Shown one piece after another: positions 15,838 through 24,799 of a DNA stretch of 64,000 nucleotides; the first letter of the stretch is position 1, and every line of letters begins with the position of its first letter. The notes under the pieces were generated by a model that was not told the DNA's origin, ran no database searches, and saw nothing but the letters and a program-made list of their open reading frames with translations. A program made the position numbers and the translations under genes. This DNA is from an uncultured Burkholderiales bacterium (lineage in GTDB: Bacteria > Pseudomonadota > Gammaproteobacteria > Burkholderiales > Eutrophovitaceae), in NCBI GenBank assembly GCA_951812315.1, contig CATOSA010000020.1, positions 1 to 64,000 of the forward strand. Reading direction: 5' to 3'.

Positions 15838-17057
15838 TCAAGTAAATTTGTTTCGCGAACCCGTTGAATACCCGACCGTCTTCGTGAAATATGCAGGCTT
15901 GCGCCGCGAACCAAGGAAACTCTCGACTTCGTCGCACCGTATCATTGTGTCCTTGTAACCAAGATCGATCAGTGCACGACAATAGTCCTGCTCGAACAGC
16001 AGATAGCTTACCAGCGTACCACCATCGCGGCGCATGCCACCGATTGCGCCCAACAGGATGCGCACCGAAAGCGGTAGCGCACCTGCATACTTCGCCGCCA
16101 GCGCACCCAGGTCCTGAGAAGGATGCATGACCATGACGTCAACTTCACGCAACTGAAAAACATCGGGGTCACGGATATGCGGCGGTATCAATCGAAGCGT
16201 GCGATTGATGCGTTCAACTCTTTCGATATCGGTTTCGAGCCCATCAAGAAAAATACTGTTCAGCGCGTGGCCCGCGATCTGCGCAAGCGACGGATAGCTA
16301 TCGGCTTGCAAACGCTCTTGCTCACCATTCACTCACGCCCGACGCTGATGACAAACAGGCTATCTGCACCCAGGTGCAGCGCAGGGCTAAGAGGTGCCAT
16401 CTGGCGCATCGACCCATCACCATAGTACTCGCGCTGAATTTTGGTCGGAGGAAAGATGAACGGCAACGCGCTCGATGCGAGCAGGTGCTCGACACCGATT
16501 TCGACACGCGTACCGACACGTCGCGCACGACGCCATCCAGAGAGAAGATCGTTACCCTGATAAAACGAGATCGACTCACCCGAATCGTATGAAGATGCTG
16601 TAACTGCAAGGGCACGCAATGCTCCGGCGCTGATGACATCGCCGATTTTGTGCAAATCAAGACGCGCCCTCAGTAATTCACCCAAAGGCGAATTGTCGAG
16701 AAGCGCGACCGGCTTGTTCATTCCAAATCGCCTCAGCACCGGCTCAAGTAACCAGCGCACGCCGGTGAACGCTAATCCTAGCGGATCGCTCCGATATACC
16801 TGGTTGACGCGAAAATTCCGCCAGACGAGTTGCAGGCGGCGAGCCGCGCGATGGAAATCGGTAGCGCCAGCTGCGATCGCGGCCGCATTGATCGCGCCCG
16901 CCGACGTTCCGCACACAATCGGAAAGGGATTGGACAGCCCGCGTGGAAGTATGTGCGCAAGTGCGCGCAGCACGCCGACTTGATACGCGGCGCGCGCACC
17001 ACCGCCAGTCAAAACCAGCGCGGTATTGGATTTACTGCGCACGGTGGTTGCGTTCAC
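15838..17057 (-). pseudogene. Patatin-like phospholipase, split by a frameshift
   Basis: The first frame (17057-16329, 242 aa) carries the patatin catalytic elements: GGGARAAYQVGVL oxyanion loop, GTSAGAINAAA nucleophile elbow, and YGDGSMRQMAPLSPAL with the Asp of the Ser-Asp dyad. The second frame (16332-15838) continues directly with YPSLAQIAGHALNSIF and LRLIPPHIRDPD, which in homologues is the C-terminal part of the same chain. They join through a GTGA overlap (stop TGA, restart GTG), a -1 shift. The catalytic dyad is complete in the first piece, so a two-subunit product by translational coupling is possible, but a frameshift in a single gene of about 400 residues is more likely. Confidence 0.8.
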
Positions 17058-17096
17058 TTTGACCCGGGAGGCGCCCTGCCGGTGGCCAGGGCCGCC

Positions 17097-17438
17097 TCAG
17101 TCGTTAGATTCCCCTGAGGACGGGTCCACTTCCGGCCTGATCATCTCAATCGCGTCATGCAATGACTCTTCGGGCAACGCGTTCAACGCATGCGCCAACA
17201 CGTCTGCAGACGGGTAGGTTTCCTCCGGCAAGGTCTTGCTGTCCATATGGGCAACGAAAACTGCCGCCGCCCCAACCGTGCGCAACAAACTCGTGCGCTC
17301 GCCCATCAGCATTTCAATCTCGGCACGCAGCATTGAAACCTCTTCCCCGTTCTGGTCTGTGGTCATCCTGCCTCCATTGAGCCCGAGCGCAATGGTGCCA
17401 TAATCAAGCAATTGATGCGTAGGTGTTTTTTGGTACAT
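17097..17438 (-). CDS. Conserved hypothetical protein, 113 aa
   Basis: Acidic soluble protein: an N-terminal region YQKTPTHQLLDYGTIALGL, then a helical MLRAEIEMLMGERTSLLRTV, then a C-terminal SADVLAHALNALPEESLHDA helix pair. No domain recognised. ATG 17438 is preferred over GTG 17462 because AGGTGA lies seven bases upstream. Possibly co-transcribed with the patatin gene 39 bases downstream. Confidence 0.6.
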   Translation of the reverse strand: MYQKTPTHQLLDYGTIALGLNGGRMTTDQNGEEVSMLRAEIEMLMGERTSLLRTVGAAAVFVAHMDSKTLPEETYPSADVLAHALNALPEESLHDAIEMIRPEVDPSSGESND

Positions 17439-17754
17439 AAGCGGATCACCTTTTGTTTTCACGAGAGTTTCATTCCTTTTTAAGTAGTGTTATTGGAAAA
17501 CGCCGTCAGGCCTGAAAACGCTTGCTAATGGAAACGTCCAGAGGTCCTCGAGTTTGTTGAGAAAATCCTGGCGAGCGGCTCGCGGACCGTGAGCTGCGCG
17601 ACGAACGACGAGCACAAATACCAAAAAAGCATCAGTGTCGACGCAGTGTATAAAGCAAGCGTGATGCCGACGTTACAAATCGGGCGATTTGGAAACGGAA
17701 TTACGAGCGCCTGGCGCCGAAATGGCGCAGTGCAGTGAATACTGTTGGTGGCGG
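17439..17754. other. Intergenic region, no gene seen
   Basis: 316 bases between two minus-strand genes. I see no convincing frame, tRNA or strong hairpin. It presumably contains the promoter of the 113-residue gene (AT-rich TTTTTAAGTAGTGTTATTGG near 17478). Confidence 0.4.
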
Positions 17755-18090
17755 CTAGTGAAGTTGGGAGACGCTCGGAACACTGCCTTCCCGAGGCGCG
17801 AGATAGAGCGCGATCAACTGCGTCCCCAGCAGGGTAATCGAACCCCTTAACCGGTTATTGCCGGTGTCACTGAACTCGAATTCGTAGATACGCCGAATAC
17901 GTAGTCGCCCGTCACCCGAGCGGCCAATGCGTATTTTGACGACTGCAACTGTCCAGTCCAGGAACTGAACACCTTCGGCAGCGCAGGCACGACGACCAGC
18001 CTCCAGTGCGACTTCGCGCGATCGCATGCTGTCGACCCAGAACCATCCGCCGAACAGGATTAAGGCCAGCACGGAAATCTCGAGTCCCAA
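17755..18090 (-). CDS. DUF3301 domain protein
   Basis: 111 residues: an N-terminal membrane anchor (3-20, ISVLALILFGGWFWVDS) then ALEAGRRACAAEGVQFLDWTV and RIRRIYEFEFSDTGNNRLRGS, the signature of DUF3301, a small inner-membrane family of unknown function. It begins 23 bases downstream of ybaK and probably belongs to the same transcript as ybaK and the nudix gene. Confidence 0.85.
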   Translation of the reverse strand: MGLEISVLALILFGGWFWVDSMRSREVALEAGRRACAAEGVQFLDWTVAVVKIRIGRSGDGRLRIRRIYEFEFSDTGNNRLRGSITLLGTQLIALYLAPREGSVPSVSQLH

Positions 18091-18113
18091 TCGCTTATCT
18101 CCGGCGGCCGGAA

Positions 18114-18611
18114 CTACGCATCACGAACGCCCACCAGTACCAACGTCGGATCGACAACGCGAACGACATCGCCCGGCGCCATACCTACAAGATAGCCGCG
18201 CTTGCCGCTATTAATGTAAATCCTGTCCAGGTCCAGAATTGTCTGTTCCATATATACCGGCATCGATTTACGCGTTCCGAAAGGAGAAGTCCCGCCGATC
18301 ACAAACCCGGAATGGCGATTGGCTATGTCCGGCTTGCACGGTGAAATTTTCCGCACACCAATGCTACGCGCGAGTTCTTTGGTTGAAACTTTCATATCGC
18401 CGTGCATGAGCACAATCAACGGCCGCTTGGTCTCGTCTTCCATAACCAGAGTCTTGATGACAGCGTGCTCGGCAACACCGAGTTCTCTTGCCGAGACCGC
18501 TGTGCCGCCATGCTCCTCATAAACGTAAGGATGGTCGCTGAAATCGACCGCGTGCGCCTTCAGTTCACGTGTCGCCGCGGTAGCGGGTGTTTTTGTCCTG
18601 GCAATCATCAA
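18114..18611 (-). CDS. ybaK: Cys-tRNA(Pro)/Cys-tRNA(Cys) deacylase, YbaK/EbsC family
   Basis: 165 residues with the whole YbaK fold: an N-terminal TPATRELK-like start (TPATAATRELKAH), the catalytic-lysine region AVIKTLVME, VSTKELARSIGVRKI, and GFVIGGTSPFGTRKSMPVYM, which lines the active site. It hydrolyses mischarged Cys-tRNA(Pro). The start ATG overlaps the upstream nudix gene by four bases (18608-18611), so the two are translationally coupled. Confidence 0.92.
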   Translation of the reverse strand: MMIARTKTPATAATRELKAHAVDFSDHPYVYEEHGGTAVSARELGVAEHAVIKTLVMEDETKRPLIVLMHGDMKVSTKELARSIGVRKISPCKPDIANRHSGFVIGGTSPFGTRKSMPVYMEQTILDLDRIYINSGKRGYLVGMAPGDVVRVVDPTLVLVGVRDA

Positions 18612-19222
18612 TATTGTTCAACTAGCGCACGATACAACATATGCACCATGCCGGCGGTGGCACCCCAGATATAGTGTTCGCCATACGGCATTGCGTAATA
18701 GTGACGAATGGTGCCGTTAACTTCTCGTGAATGCTCTTGATGATTTTCCGGATCCAGCAGAAATTCGAGCGGCACTTCAAACACTTTTTCGACTTCAAAC
18801 GGATCAGGCTGCAAATTGTAGGGCGGCTCGACCCAGCCAACAATCGGCGTCACGCGAAAGCCGGTCATGATGTCGTAGTCAGGGAGGCGGCCGATGATCT
18901 CAACTCTGCTCGGATGCAGGCCCGTTTCTTCCTCGGTTTCGCGTAGCGCCGTCGCTACCCGATCGGCGTCGGTGTCATCCACGCGGCCGCCGGGAAAGCT
19001 GACCTGGCCCGCATGGTCGTGCAGGTGCGCAGTACGCTCGGTGAACATCACCGTAGGCCCCTGAGGGTGATTCACTACCGGAACAAGCACCGCTGCCGGT
19101 ATCGGCGTGCGCCCTTCCGGCATGACGAATCGTGGAAGCTCCGGGACTACCTGCTCGGCGAGCTCACGGCTCAGCCGCTCTGCGAGCCAGTCGCGACCGA
19201 ATTCCGGATCGAATATTGACAA
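18608..19222 (-). CDS. CoA pyrophosphatase, Nudix (NudL/YeaB-like)
   Basis: 204 residues. The Nudix box is complete: GGRVDDTDADRVATALRETEEETGL. It is preceded by the CoA-specific AHLHDHAGQVSFPG (the LLxxHxGEVSFPG signature of NudL). It hydrolyses CoA to 3',5'-ADP and phosphopantetheine. First gene of the run nudix-ybaK-DUF3301 on the minus strand. Start ATG 19222 fits family length. Confidence 0.9.
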   Translation of the reverse strand: MSIFDPEFGRDWLAERLSRELAEQVVPELPRFVMPEGRTPIPAAVLVPVVNHPQGPTVMFTERTAHLHDHAGQVSFPGGRVDDTDADRVATALRETEEETGLHPSRVEIIGRLPDYDIMTGFRVTPIVGWVEPPYNLQPDPFEVEKVFEVPLEFLLDPENHQEHSREVNGTIRHYYAMPYGEHYIWGATAGMVHMLYRALVEQY

Positions 19223-19396
19223 AGGTACGAACTGTGAATTGTATTGTGAAGGTGTATTCTAATACCAGCACTCAAAGGCCAGTCTGCGGGAATACATCCG
19301 CGCCAGTCCCACCGTACTTGCAGTAACTACGCCTGAACGTCTCAAAGACATAGGCACGCAAACACGCTTGAAACCACAACAGCGAGGAGAATTGCC

Positions 19397-19642
19397 ATGA
19401 AACTTGAGCTTCTGATTCCCGCACTCGCAATAATCGTCTGTACTATTGCATTTGCCATGTACTGCCCGCTCGACATGCAGAAAATTGATGCAGCGCTGGC
19501 AACTGATCCGAATCTTTCCGCACAGCAGCTCGCCAGGGTAAAAAACTTGCGGGTCGAAGGCGAAGCCTTGCACAACGCCGGAAAGCACCAGCAATCGGTC
19601 GACAAGTTAGGTGAGGCAATGCGGATTCTGGGTATCGAATGA
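19397..19642 (+). CDS. Small exported or membrane-anchored hypothetical protein
   Basis: 81 residues: hydrophobic N-terminus (ELLIPALAIIVCTIAFAMYC) that could be a signal peptide or anchor, then a helical, TPR-like pair ARVKNLRVEGEALHNAGKHQ / VDKLGEAMRILGIE. The start has GAGGAG eight bases upstream. Its stop overlaps the next ATG by four bases, so the two are coupled. Function unknown. Confidence 0.7.
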   Translation: MKLELLIPALAIIVCTIAFAMYCPLDMQKIDAALATDPNLSAQQLARVKNLRVEGEALHNAGKHQQSVDKLGEAMRILGIE

Positions 19643-20144
19643 TTCGAAATACACCAGAAGCTGTTGTCAGGCAAACGCTGCTGACTGCCGTTTTTCTTCT
19701 GGCCTCACCGGCAAGCCATGCTGCCTGCAAAAGCGAGATGCGCATACTTGCAGATGATCTTGCCGGCCTGAAACTTAACGCGTATCAAACGCAGATGGTT
19801 GCCGACAAGGTTCTGCAGGCACGCCGCCAATGCTGGGTCCATCGTGAAGAGGCAGCCATGGAACTCGGGCCTGTTAGCGCATGTTTAATCGACGCGCCAG
19901 CGCGGCCACGTCCCTTTGGGTTGCACCCCAACATGGGGCCAAGCTGCGTTGCTCGTTGCTGATTTGGAGTGACCAAACTACGCGCCTCGCGCCTTGCCTG
20001 GCCCCATGTTGGAGCAGCAACGCGTCGATCAAATATGCGTTAACAGGCCCTGACAGCGCGCGGCGGATTGCTGGTCTCAAGGAAACAACCGGGGAATTTG
20101 ACTGGGAGAACGTGCCGCTCGAATCCCTTGAAGAGAGAAACTAG
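19639..20144 (+). pseudogene. Small secreted protein gene interrupted by a palindromic element
   Basis: The 5' part encodes a signal peptide (LLTAVFLLASPASHAAC) and a helical region to VHREEAAMEL at 19866. The 3' part resumes after the element with GPDSARRIAGLKETTGEFDW in another frame and ends at 20144. If 19867-20045 is removed, the two halves join in frame as MEL-GPDS to give a protein of about 108 residues, so the element is a clean insertion. As it stands, translation runs into the element and ends at about 107 residues with a foreign tail. Function of the original protein unknown. Confidence 0.75.
19867..20050. mobile_element. 184-bp palindromic repeat element (MITE/REP-like) inside a gene
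   Basis: Outer inverted repeats are 30 bp long (19867-19896 and 20021-20050; start GGGCCTGTTAGCGCATGTTT) with three mismatches. An inner pair, AACATGGGGCCAAGC and TGGCCCCATGTT, also folds. Non-coding. The host-gene reading frame is restored by deleting 19867-20045, so GGCC may be a short target duplication. Unrelated in sequence to the 9390 element. Confidence 0.8.
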
Positions 20145-20154
20145 TCGCCGGTGT

Positions 20155-22428
20155 TCAACGCACCGACGCCGCGTCGACCGAACACAACGCGGCCATGTTG
20201 ACCAGCCGTCGCACTGTTGCGGTCGGCGTGAGTATGTGTACAGGCTTCGCCGGCCCGAGCAGAATCGGTCCTATGGTGATGCCTTCGCAGGCAGTCACCT
20301 TGAGCAGATTAAAAGCGATGTTCGCCGCATCAAGACTCGGCATGATCAACAGATTGGCATCTCCGCTAATTCGTGAATTCGGGAATATCCGCTTTCTGAT
20401 CGCCTCGTCGATGGCCGCATCACCATGCATCTCGCCCTCGACGTCCAGGTGAGGCGCGACCTGTTCAAGTATTTCCCGGGCACGACTCATTTTCACCGCT
20501 GACTCATCGCGTGACGATCCAAAGTTGGAGTGGGACAGCAACGCAATGTTAGGGGTCAATCCGAAACGCTGCACCTCTTCTGCGGCAAGCAGCGTGATTT
20601 CGGCGATTTCTTCAGCGGTGTAATTGTTGTTTACGTAAGTGTCGCAAATGAATATCGTTCGGCCCGGAAGAATCAGCATGTTCATCGCCGCGAAATGTTG
20701 AACACCTTCTCGCAAGCCAATAACACTGGACACATATTCAAGGTGCAATGCGAACTCTGCAATCGTGCCGCAAATCATCGCATCGGCGTCTCCGCGGCGG
20801 ACCATGAGTGCGCCCATCAACGTCGTACGTCGTGACACTTCGCGCTTCGCGTACTCCACCGAAACGCCTTTCCTCTCCATCAGTTTGTGATAGTCCTGCC
20901 AGTAATCACGAAAGCGGTCATCGGAATTCGGATTGACGAGTTCGAAGTCCCGATCCGGCTGGATGCGTAGTCCGCATTTCTCTATGCGCGGCAGTAACAC
21001 TTCTGGCCGCGCCACCAGAATCGGTTTGGCTAGACCTTCGTCGACGACAACCTGCACCGCGCGCAAAACGCGTTCGTCTTCGCCCTCGCAGTAGACGACT
21101 CTTTTCGGATTCTGTTTTGCGGCCGAAAACACCGGCTTCATGATCAGGCCCGAGTGATAAACAAACTGCGTCAGTTTGTCCCGGTAAACCGATAAGTCCT
21201 CAATCGGGCGGGTTGCCACCCCGCTGTCCATCGCGGCCTGCGCGACCGCAGGCGCAATCTTTACAATCAGACGCGGATCAAACGGCTTGGGTATCAGGTA
21301 CTCCGATCCGAATTGCATATCCTGGTCGGCGTAAGCCATCGCGACAATATCGGATTGCTCCGCCTGCGCCAGATCGGCGATGGCATTGACCGCAGCCAGT
21401 TTCATGGGCTCGTTAATCATCGTCGCACCGACATCGAGTGCACCGCGAAAAATAAACGGGAAACACAGAACGTTGTTGACCTGGTTGGGGAAATCGGAAC
21501 GCCCGGTCGCAATCACGGCATCACTGCGCACCTGTTTGGCAACGTCGGGGAGAATCTCCGGTTCGGGATTTGCCAGTGCCAGGATCAGTGGCTTTTTCGC
21601 CATGCTCCCGACCATCTCCGCCTTCAATACACCGGCGGCAGACAGGCCGAGAAAAATATCGGCACCACCAATAACGTCCGCAAGCGTGCGCGCATCGGTG
21701 TCTTTCGCATAGCGCGCCTTGTTGTCGTCCATCTCCTCGGTTCTGCCGGTGTACACGACACCTTTGATGTCCGTCACAGTGATGTTTTTCATCGGCATAC
21801 CAATCGTGACGAGCAGATCAAGACAAGCCAGCGCGGCCGCACCCGCGCCGGAACACACCAGCTTTGCGGATTCAATTTTCTTTCCGACCACTTTCAACCC
21901 GTTGCTGATCGCCGCGGCAACAATAATGGCAGTGCCATGCTGGTCATCATGAAAAACAGGAATGCGCATGCGCTCGCGCAGCATGCGCTCGACGAGAAAG
22001 CACTCCGGCGCCTTGATGTCCTCTAGGTTGATTCCTCCGAACGTCGGTTCAAGACTGGCGATAATGTCGACGAGTTTTTCCGGATCCTGCTCGTCAACTT
22101 CAATATCGAACACATCGATACCGGCGAACTTCTTGAACAGGACGGCCTTGCCTTCCATGACCGGCTTGGAAGCCAGCGGACCGATCGCACCAAGCCCGAG
22201 AACAGCACTGCCGTTTGTAACGACTCCAATAAGATTGCCGCGGCCTGTATACAAGGCGGCAGTCGCCGCGTCGCCGACGATCTCTTCGCAGGCCGCAGCA
22301 ACACCAGGCGAGTATGCAAGTGCCAGATCGCGCTGGTTGGTCAAACCCTTGGTGGGCGTAACGGCGAGTTTTCCGGGTGTCGGATTGTTGTGATATTCAA
22401 GCGCCGCGCGCCTGAGTTGCTCGTCCAT
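20155..22428 (-). CDS. maeB: NADP-dependent malic enzyme with C-terminal phosphotransacetylase-like domain
   Basis: 757 residues, the usual length of MaeB. The malic domain (about 1-420) has [50 protein letters not shown] and the nucleotide-binding [15 protein letters not shown]. The C-terminal half (about 430-757) is the PTA-like regulatory domain with [17 protein letters not shown] and [12 protein letters not shown]. It decarboxylates malate to pyruvate, making NADPH; the PTA domain in this family senses acetyl-CoA. Single gene, divergent from the TraB/GumN gene over a 213-base gap. Confidence 0.96.
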   Translation of the reverse strand: MDEQLRRAALEYHNNPTPGKLAVTPTKGLTNQRDLALAYSPGVAAACEEIVGDAATAALYTGRGNLIGVVTNGSAVLGLGAIGPLASKPVMEGKAVLFKKFAGIDVFDIEVDEQDPEKLVDIIASLEPTFGGINLEDIKAPECFLVERMLRERMRIPVFHDDQHGTAIIVAAAISNGLKVVGKKIESAKLVCSGAGAAALACLDLLVTIGMPMKNITVTDIKGVVYTGRTEEMDDNKARYAKDTDARTLADVIGGADIFLGLSAAGVLKAEMVGSMAKKPLILALANPEPEILPDVAKQVRSDAVIATGRSDFPNQVNNVLCFPFIFRGALDVGATMINEPMKLAAVNAIADLAQAEQSDIVAMAYADQDMQFGSEYLIPKPFDPRLIVKIAPAVAQAAMDSGVATRPIEDLSVYRDKLTQFVYHSGLIMKPVFSAAKQNPKRVVYCEGEDERVLRAVQVVVDEGLAKPILVARPEVLLPRIEKCGLRIQPDRDFELVNPNSDDRFRDYWQDYHKLMERKGVSVEYAKREVSRRTTLMGALMVRRGDADAMICGTIAEFALHLEYVSSVIGLREGVQHFAAMNMLILPGRTIFICDTYVNNNYTAEEIAEITLLAAEEVQRFGLTPNIALLSHSNFGSSRDESAVKMSRAREILEQVAPHLDVEGEMHGDAAIDEAIRKRIFPNSRISGDANLLIMPSLDAANIAFNLLKVTACEGITIGPILLGPAKPVHILTPTATVRRLVNMAALCSVDAASVR

Positions 22429-22641
22429 TGCCGCTCCAGTTTTTCAGATTAGACGCCGATTATACGGACAGGTATTGCAACGCAATGACAATGAACGTCC
22501 AGTGCATTGCAAAGATCCCGATCCGAACGCTGCGCCGACGCACATTCGCGAGTGTCAATCAGGCCCGCAATGTGCGTATCCTTACCGCAATCACCTGGTC
22601 GCAATATTCCGGCCAGCGTCCGGCTAGAAGGAGGGTTTGCA

Positions 22642-23523
22642 ATGTTCATGTCAAAACAAGTGTATTGCCGGCTGATTGCCGCCGTTGTCATCGTGCTCGC
22701 GCCGCATATCGCGTGGGCACAGTCGGACGTCAGGCCGCCGCTTTGGGAAGTGCGCTCCGGAGACGCGACCGCCTATCTGTTCGGAACAATTCACGTCGGT
22801 GCGCCTGATTTTTACCCGTTACCCGATTTTGTCGATTCCGCCTTCCGCAACTCGGACACATTGGCAGTAGAAGCCGATCCCAACAATGCGCAGGGCGCTG
22901 CACAGGCAATGGCCGTGGCAATGTATATGCCGCCCGACAACATTGAGAACCATCTCGAGCCGACGTTGTTGTCGCAGGTACAGGAAGTATCTGCCAAATA
23001 CGGACTTCCGTTTCAGCATTTGCGGCAAATGAAACCCTACATGCTGATGTTCACGTTGACGCTGATGGAATACGGGCGGCTTGGCTACGACTCGAAATAT
23101 GGCCTGGATGCGCATTTTTCGCAGCGCGCGCAACGCGCCGGAAAACCGGTCATCGAACTCGAATCGATGAACCAGCAGATACGCATGCTGGACGGTCTTT
23201 CACCAGAACTTCAGTCCGCCATGTTGCAAGTGACCGTTGACGAGATTCTCACCGGTGAAGTAACTGTCGTATCGAATGAAATGATGAATGCCTGGGGCAG
23301 CGGAGACACCGAAAAACTGATCGAAATATTGACTGCAGAAGAACGCAAGCTTCCTCCTGAACTGGCGCAGGAATTTCGCAGGCGTTTCCTGACGGAACGC
23401 ATCGATGGCATGCTCAGAAGTGGTCAGCGCGTATTCATCGCGGTGGGCGCATTGCATATGGTTGATGAAGACAGCATTCCCGTGATCTTGCGCCAGAAGG
23501 GCTACACGGTCAGACCACTCTGA
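22642..23523 (+). CDS. TraB/GumN family secreted protein
   Basis: 293 residues: signal peptide (LIAAVVIVLAPHIAWAQS), then the TraB/GumN (ChaN-like) motifs LFGTIHVGAPDFYPL (GTIH 48-51) and the C-terminal VFIAVGALHMV. These two GxxH motifs are proposed metal-binding/catalytic sites; some relatives such as Tiki are metalloproteases, but bacterial function is unknown. ATG 22642 is fixed by AAGGAGG eight bases upstream, and the longer upstream frame has no family match. Periplasmic or outer-membrane location expected. Confidence 0.9.
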   Translation: MFMSKQVYCRLIAAVVIVLAPHIAWAQSDVRPPLWEVRSGDATAYLFGTIHVGAPDFYPLPDFVDSAFRNSDTLAVEADPNNAQGAAQAMAVAMYMPPDNIENHLEPTLLSQVQEVSAKYGLPFQHLRQMKPYMLMFTLTLMEYGRLGYDSKYGLDAHFSQRAQRAGKPVIELESMNQQIRMLDGLSPELQSAMLQVTVDEILTGEVTVVSNEMMNAWGSGDTEKLIEILTAEERKLPPELAQEFRRRFLTERIDGMLRSGQRVFIAVGALHMVDEDSIPVILRQKGYTVRPL

Positions 23524-23637
23524 ATCAGCGCAAGTTGTCGCGCCCGATTCTGCTGACGCTGAAAGTAACGTGCTCGTAGAGTAAACGTCAGCAAGCCCCC
23601 CGGCATTCGTGATCACAGAATTTGCGCGCCAGCGTAA

Positions 23638-23664
23638 TTGGACGGTCTTCAGGGGCCCTATAAT
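23638..23664 (+). promoter_or_regulatory. Promoter for pip, probably leaderless
   Basis: TTGGAC at 23638 and a perfect TATAAT at 23659-23664 with a 15-base spacer. The ATG follows only six bases after the -10, so transcription would start at or beside the start codon. No Shine-Dalgarno sequence is present there. Confidence 0.5.
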
Positions 23665-23670
23665 CAAACA

Positions 23671-24654
23671 ATGAATTTGCCGTCCGACGCCCCTGTCCGA
23701 ATGGACGTGTATCCGGAACTGGAGCCACACGATTCCGGCATGCTGGCGCTCGATCATTTGCATTGCATGTACTGGGAAGTCAGCGGCAATCCCGAGGGCA
23801 TCCCGGTGTTGTTTCTGCATGGCGGGCCTGGCGCCGGGGCGAGCCCCGCGCACCGGCGTTTTTTCGACCCGGAGATCTATCGTATCGTCGTCTTCGACCA
23901 GCGTGGCTCGGGCCGCTCCACACCCTTGGGAGAGACAAACGACAATACGACCCGGCATCTGATCACCGACATCGAAATCCTGCGCGAACATCTCGATGTA
24001 GAGCAATGGTGTGTTTTCGGCGGGTCATGGGGCAGCACACTTGCGCTGGCCTACGCGCAGGCGTTTGCGCATCGCTGTTCGGCGCTGGTGCTACGCGGTA
24101 TTTTTTTGGCACGAGCGGCAGAAATTGACTGGTTCCTGTATGGAATGCGTAGCTTCTTTCCTGAAGCGTGGCACGCTTTCGCCAGCTTCATACCCCAGGA
24201 CGAGCGCGATGACCTTTTGACGGCATACACGAGACGGCTGAATGATCCCGACCCCGATATCAGAATCGATGCGGCACGGCGCTGGAGTACTTACGAGGGC
24301 GCGTGCTCAACACTTCTGACCAATGCCTCCTCCGTGTCACATTACGCCAGCGATCGGGTTGCTCTCGGTCTGGCACGCATCGAAGCGCACTATTTCGTCA
24401 ATGACTGTTTCCTGCAGGAAAATCAGCTTCTGTCCGGAATTGACAGTATCCGGCACCTGCCTTGCACGATCGTGCAAGGCCGCTATGACATGGTCTGCCC
24501 CATCAAATCCGCAAACGAATTGCACCTCGCCTGGCCGGAAGCCGATTACATCATCGTTCCTGACGCCGGCCACTCCGCCTGGGAACGCGGCATCAGCGCG
24601 CAGCTCGTTGCAACCATGGAACGACTCAAGTTGACACTGGCGACACGGAGCTAG
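23671..24654 (+). CDS. pip: Proline iminopeptidase (alpha/beta hydrolase, S33)
   Basis: 327 residues of the S33 family, removing N-terminal proline from peptides in the cytoplasm. Motifs: FLHGGPGAGASPAHRRFF, FDQRGSGRS, the nucleophile elbow GGSWGST (S119), catalytic Asp in GRYDMVCP and His in PDAGHSAWE, and the cap-domain WSTYEGA. Start ATG 23671 gives standard family length; the in-frame upstream extension overlaps the promoter. Followed by a strong bidirectional terminator. Confidence 0.94.
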   Translation: MNLPSDAPVRMDVYPELEPHDSGMLALDHLHCMYWEVSGNPEGIPVLFLHGGPGAGASPAHRRFFDPEIYRIVVFDQRGSGRSTPLGETNDNTTRHLITDIEILREHLDVEQWCVFGGSWGSTLALAYAQAFAHRCSALVLRGIFLARAAEIDWFLYGMRSFFPEAWHAFASFIPQDERDDLLTAYTRRLNDPDPDIRIDAARRWSTYEGACSTLLTNASSVSHYASDRVALGLARIEAHYFVNDCFLQENQLLSGIDSIRHLPCTIVQGRYDMVCPIKSANELHLAWPEADYIIVPDAGHSAWERGISAQLVATMERLKLTLATRS

Positions 24655-24742
24655 TGTTGTGCTCCACCAAGAACGGCACAGTCGATAACAAGAATTCAAG
24701 ACGCCGAGAACTAACCAGAACCGGACGCGCGCAATAAAAAAA

Positions 24743-24764
24743 GAAACCCGCCGAAGCGGGTTTC
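24743..24764. terminator. Bidirectional Rho-independent terminator
   Basis: GAAACCCGC-CGAA-GCGGGTTTC, a 9-bp perfect stem with a tight tetraloop. A run of seven A on the left gives a U-tract for the minus-strand gene ending at 24800, and it can also stop transcripts from pip. Confidence 0.85.
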
Positions 24765-24799
24765 AGTTTCCAAGCGAGGTCAACAGCAATGTCTTTCGA

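Noticed and set aside
21313-22026. 237-codon open frame on the plus strand
   Set aside because: It lies wholly inside maeB on the opposite strand and has no protein-family features; shadow of a GC-rich gene.
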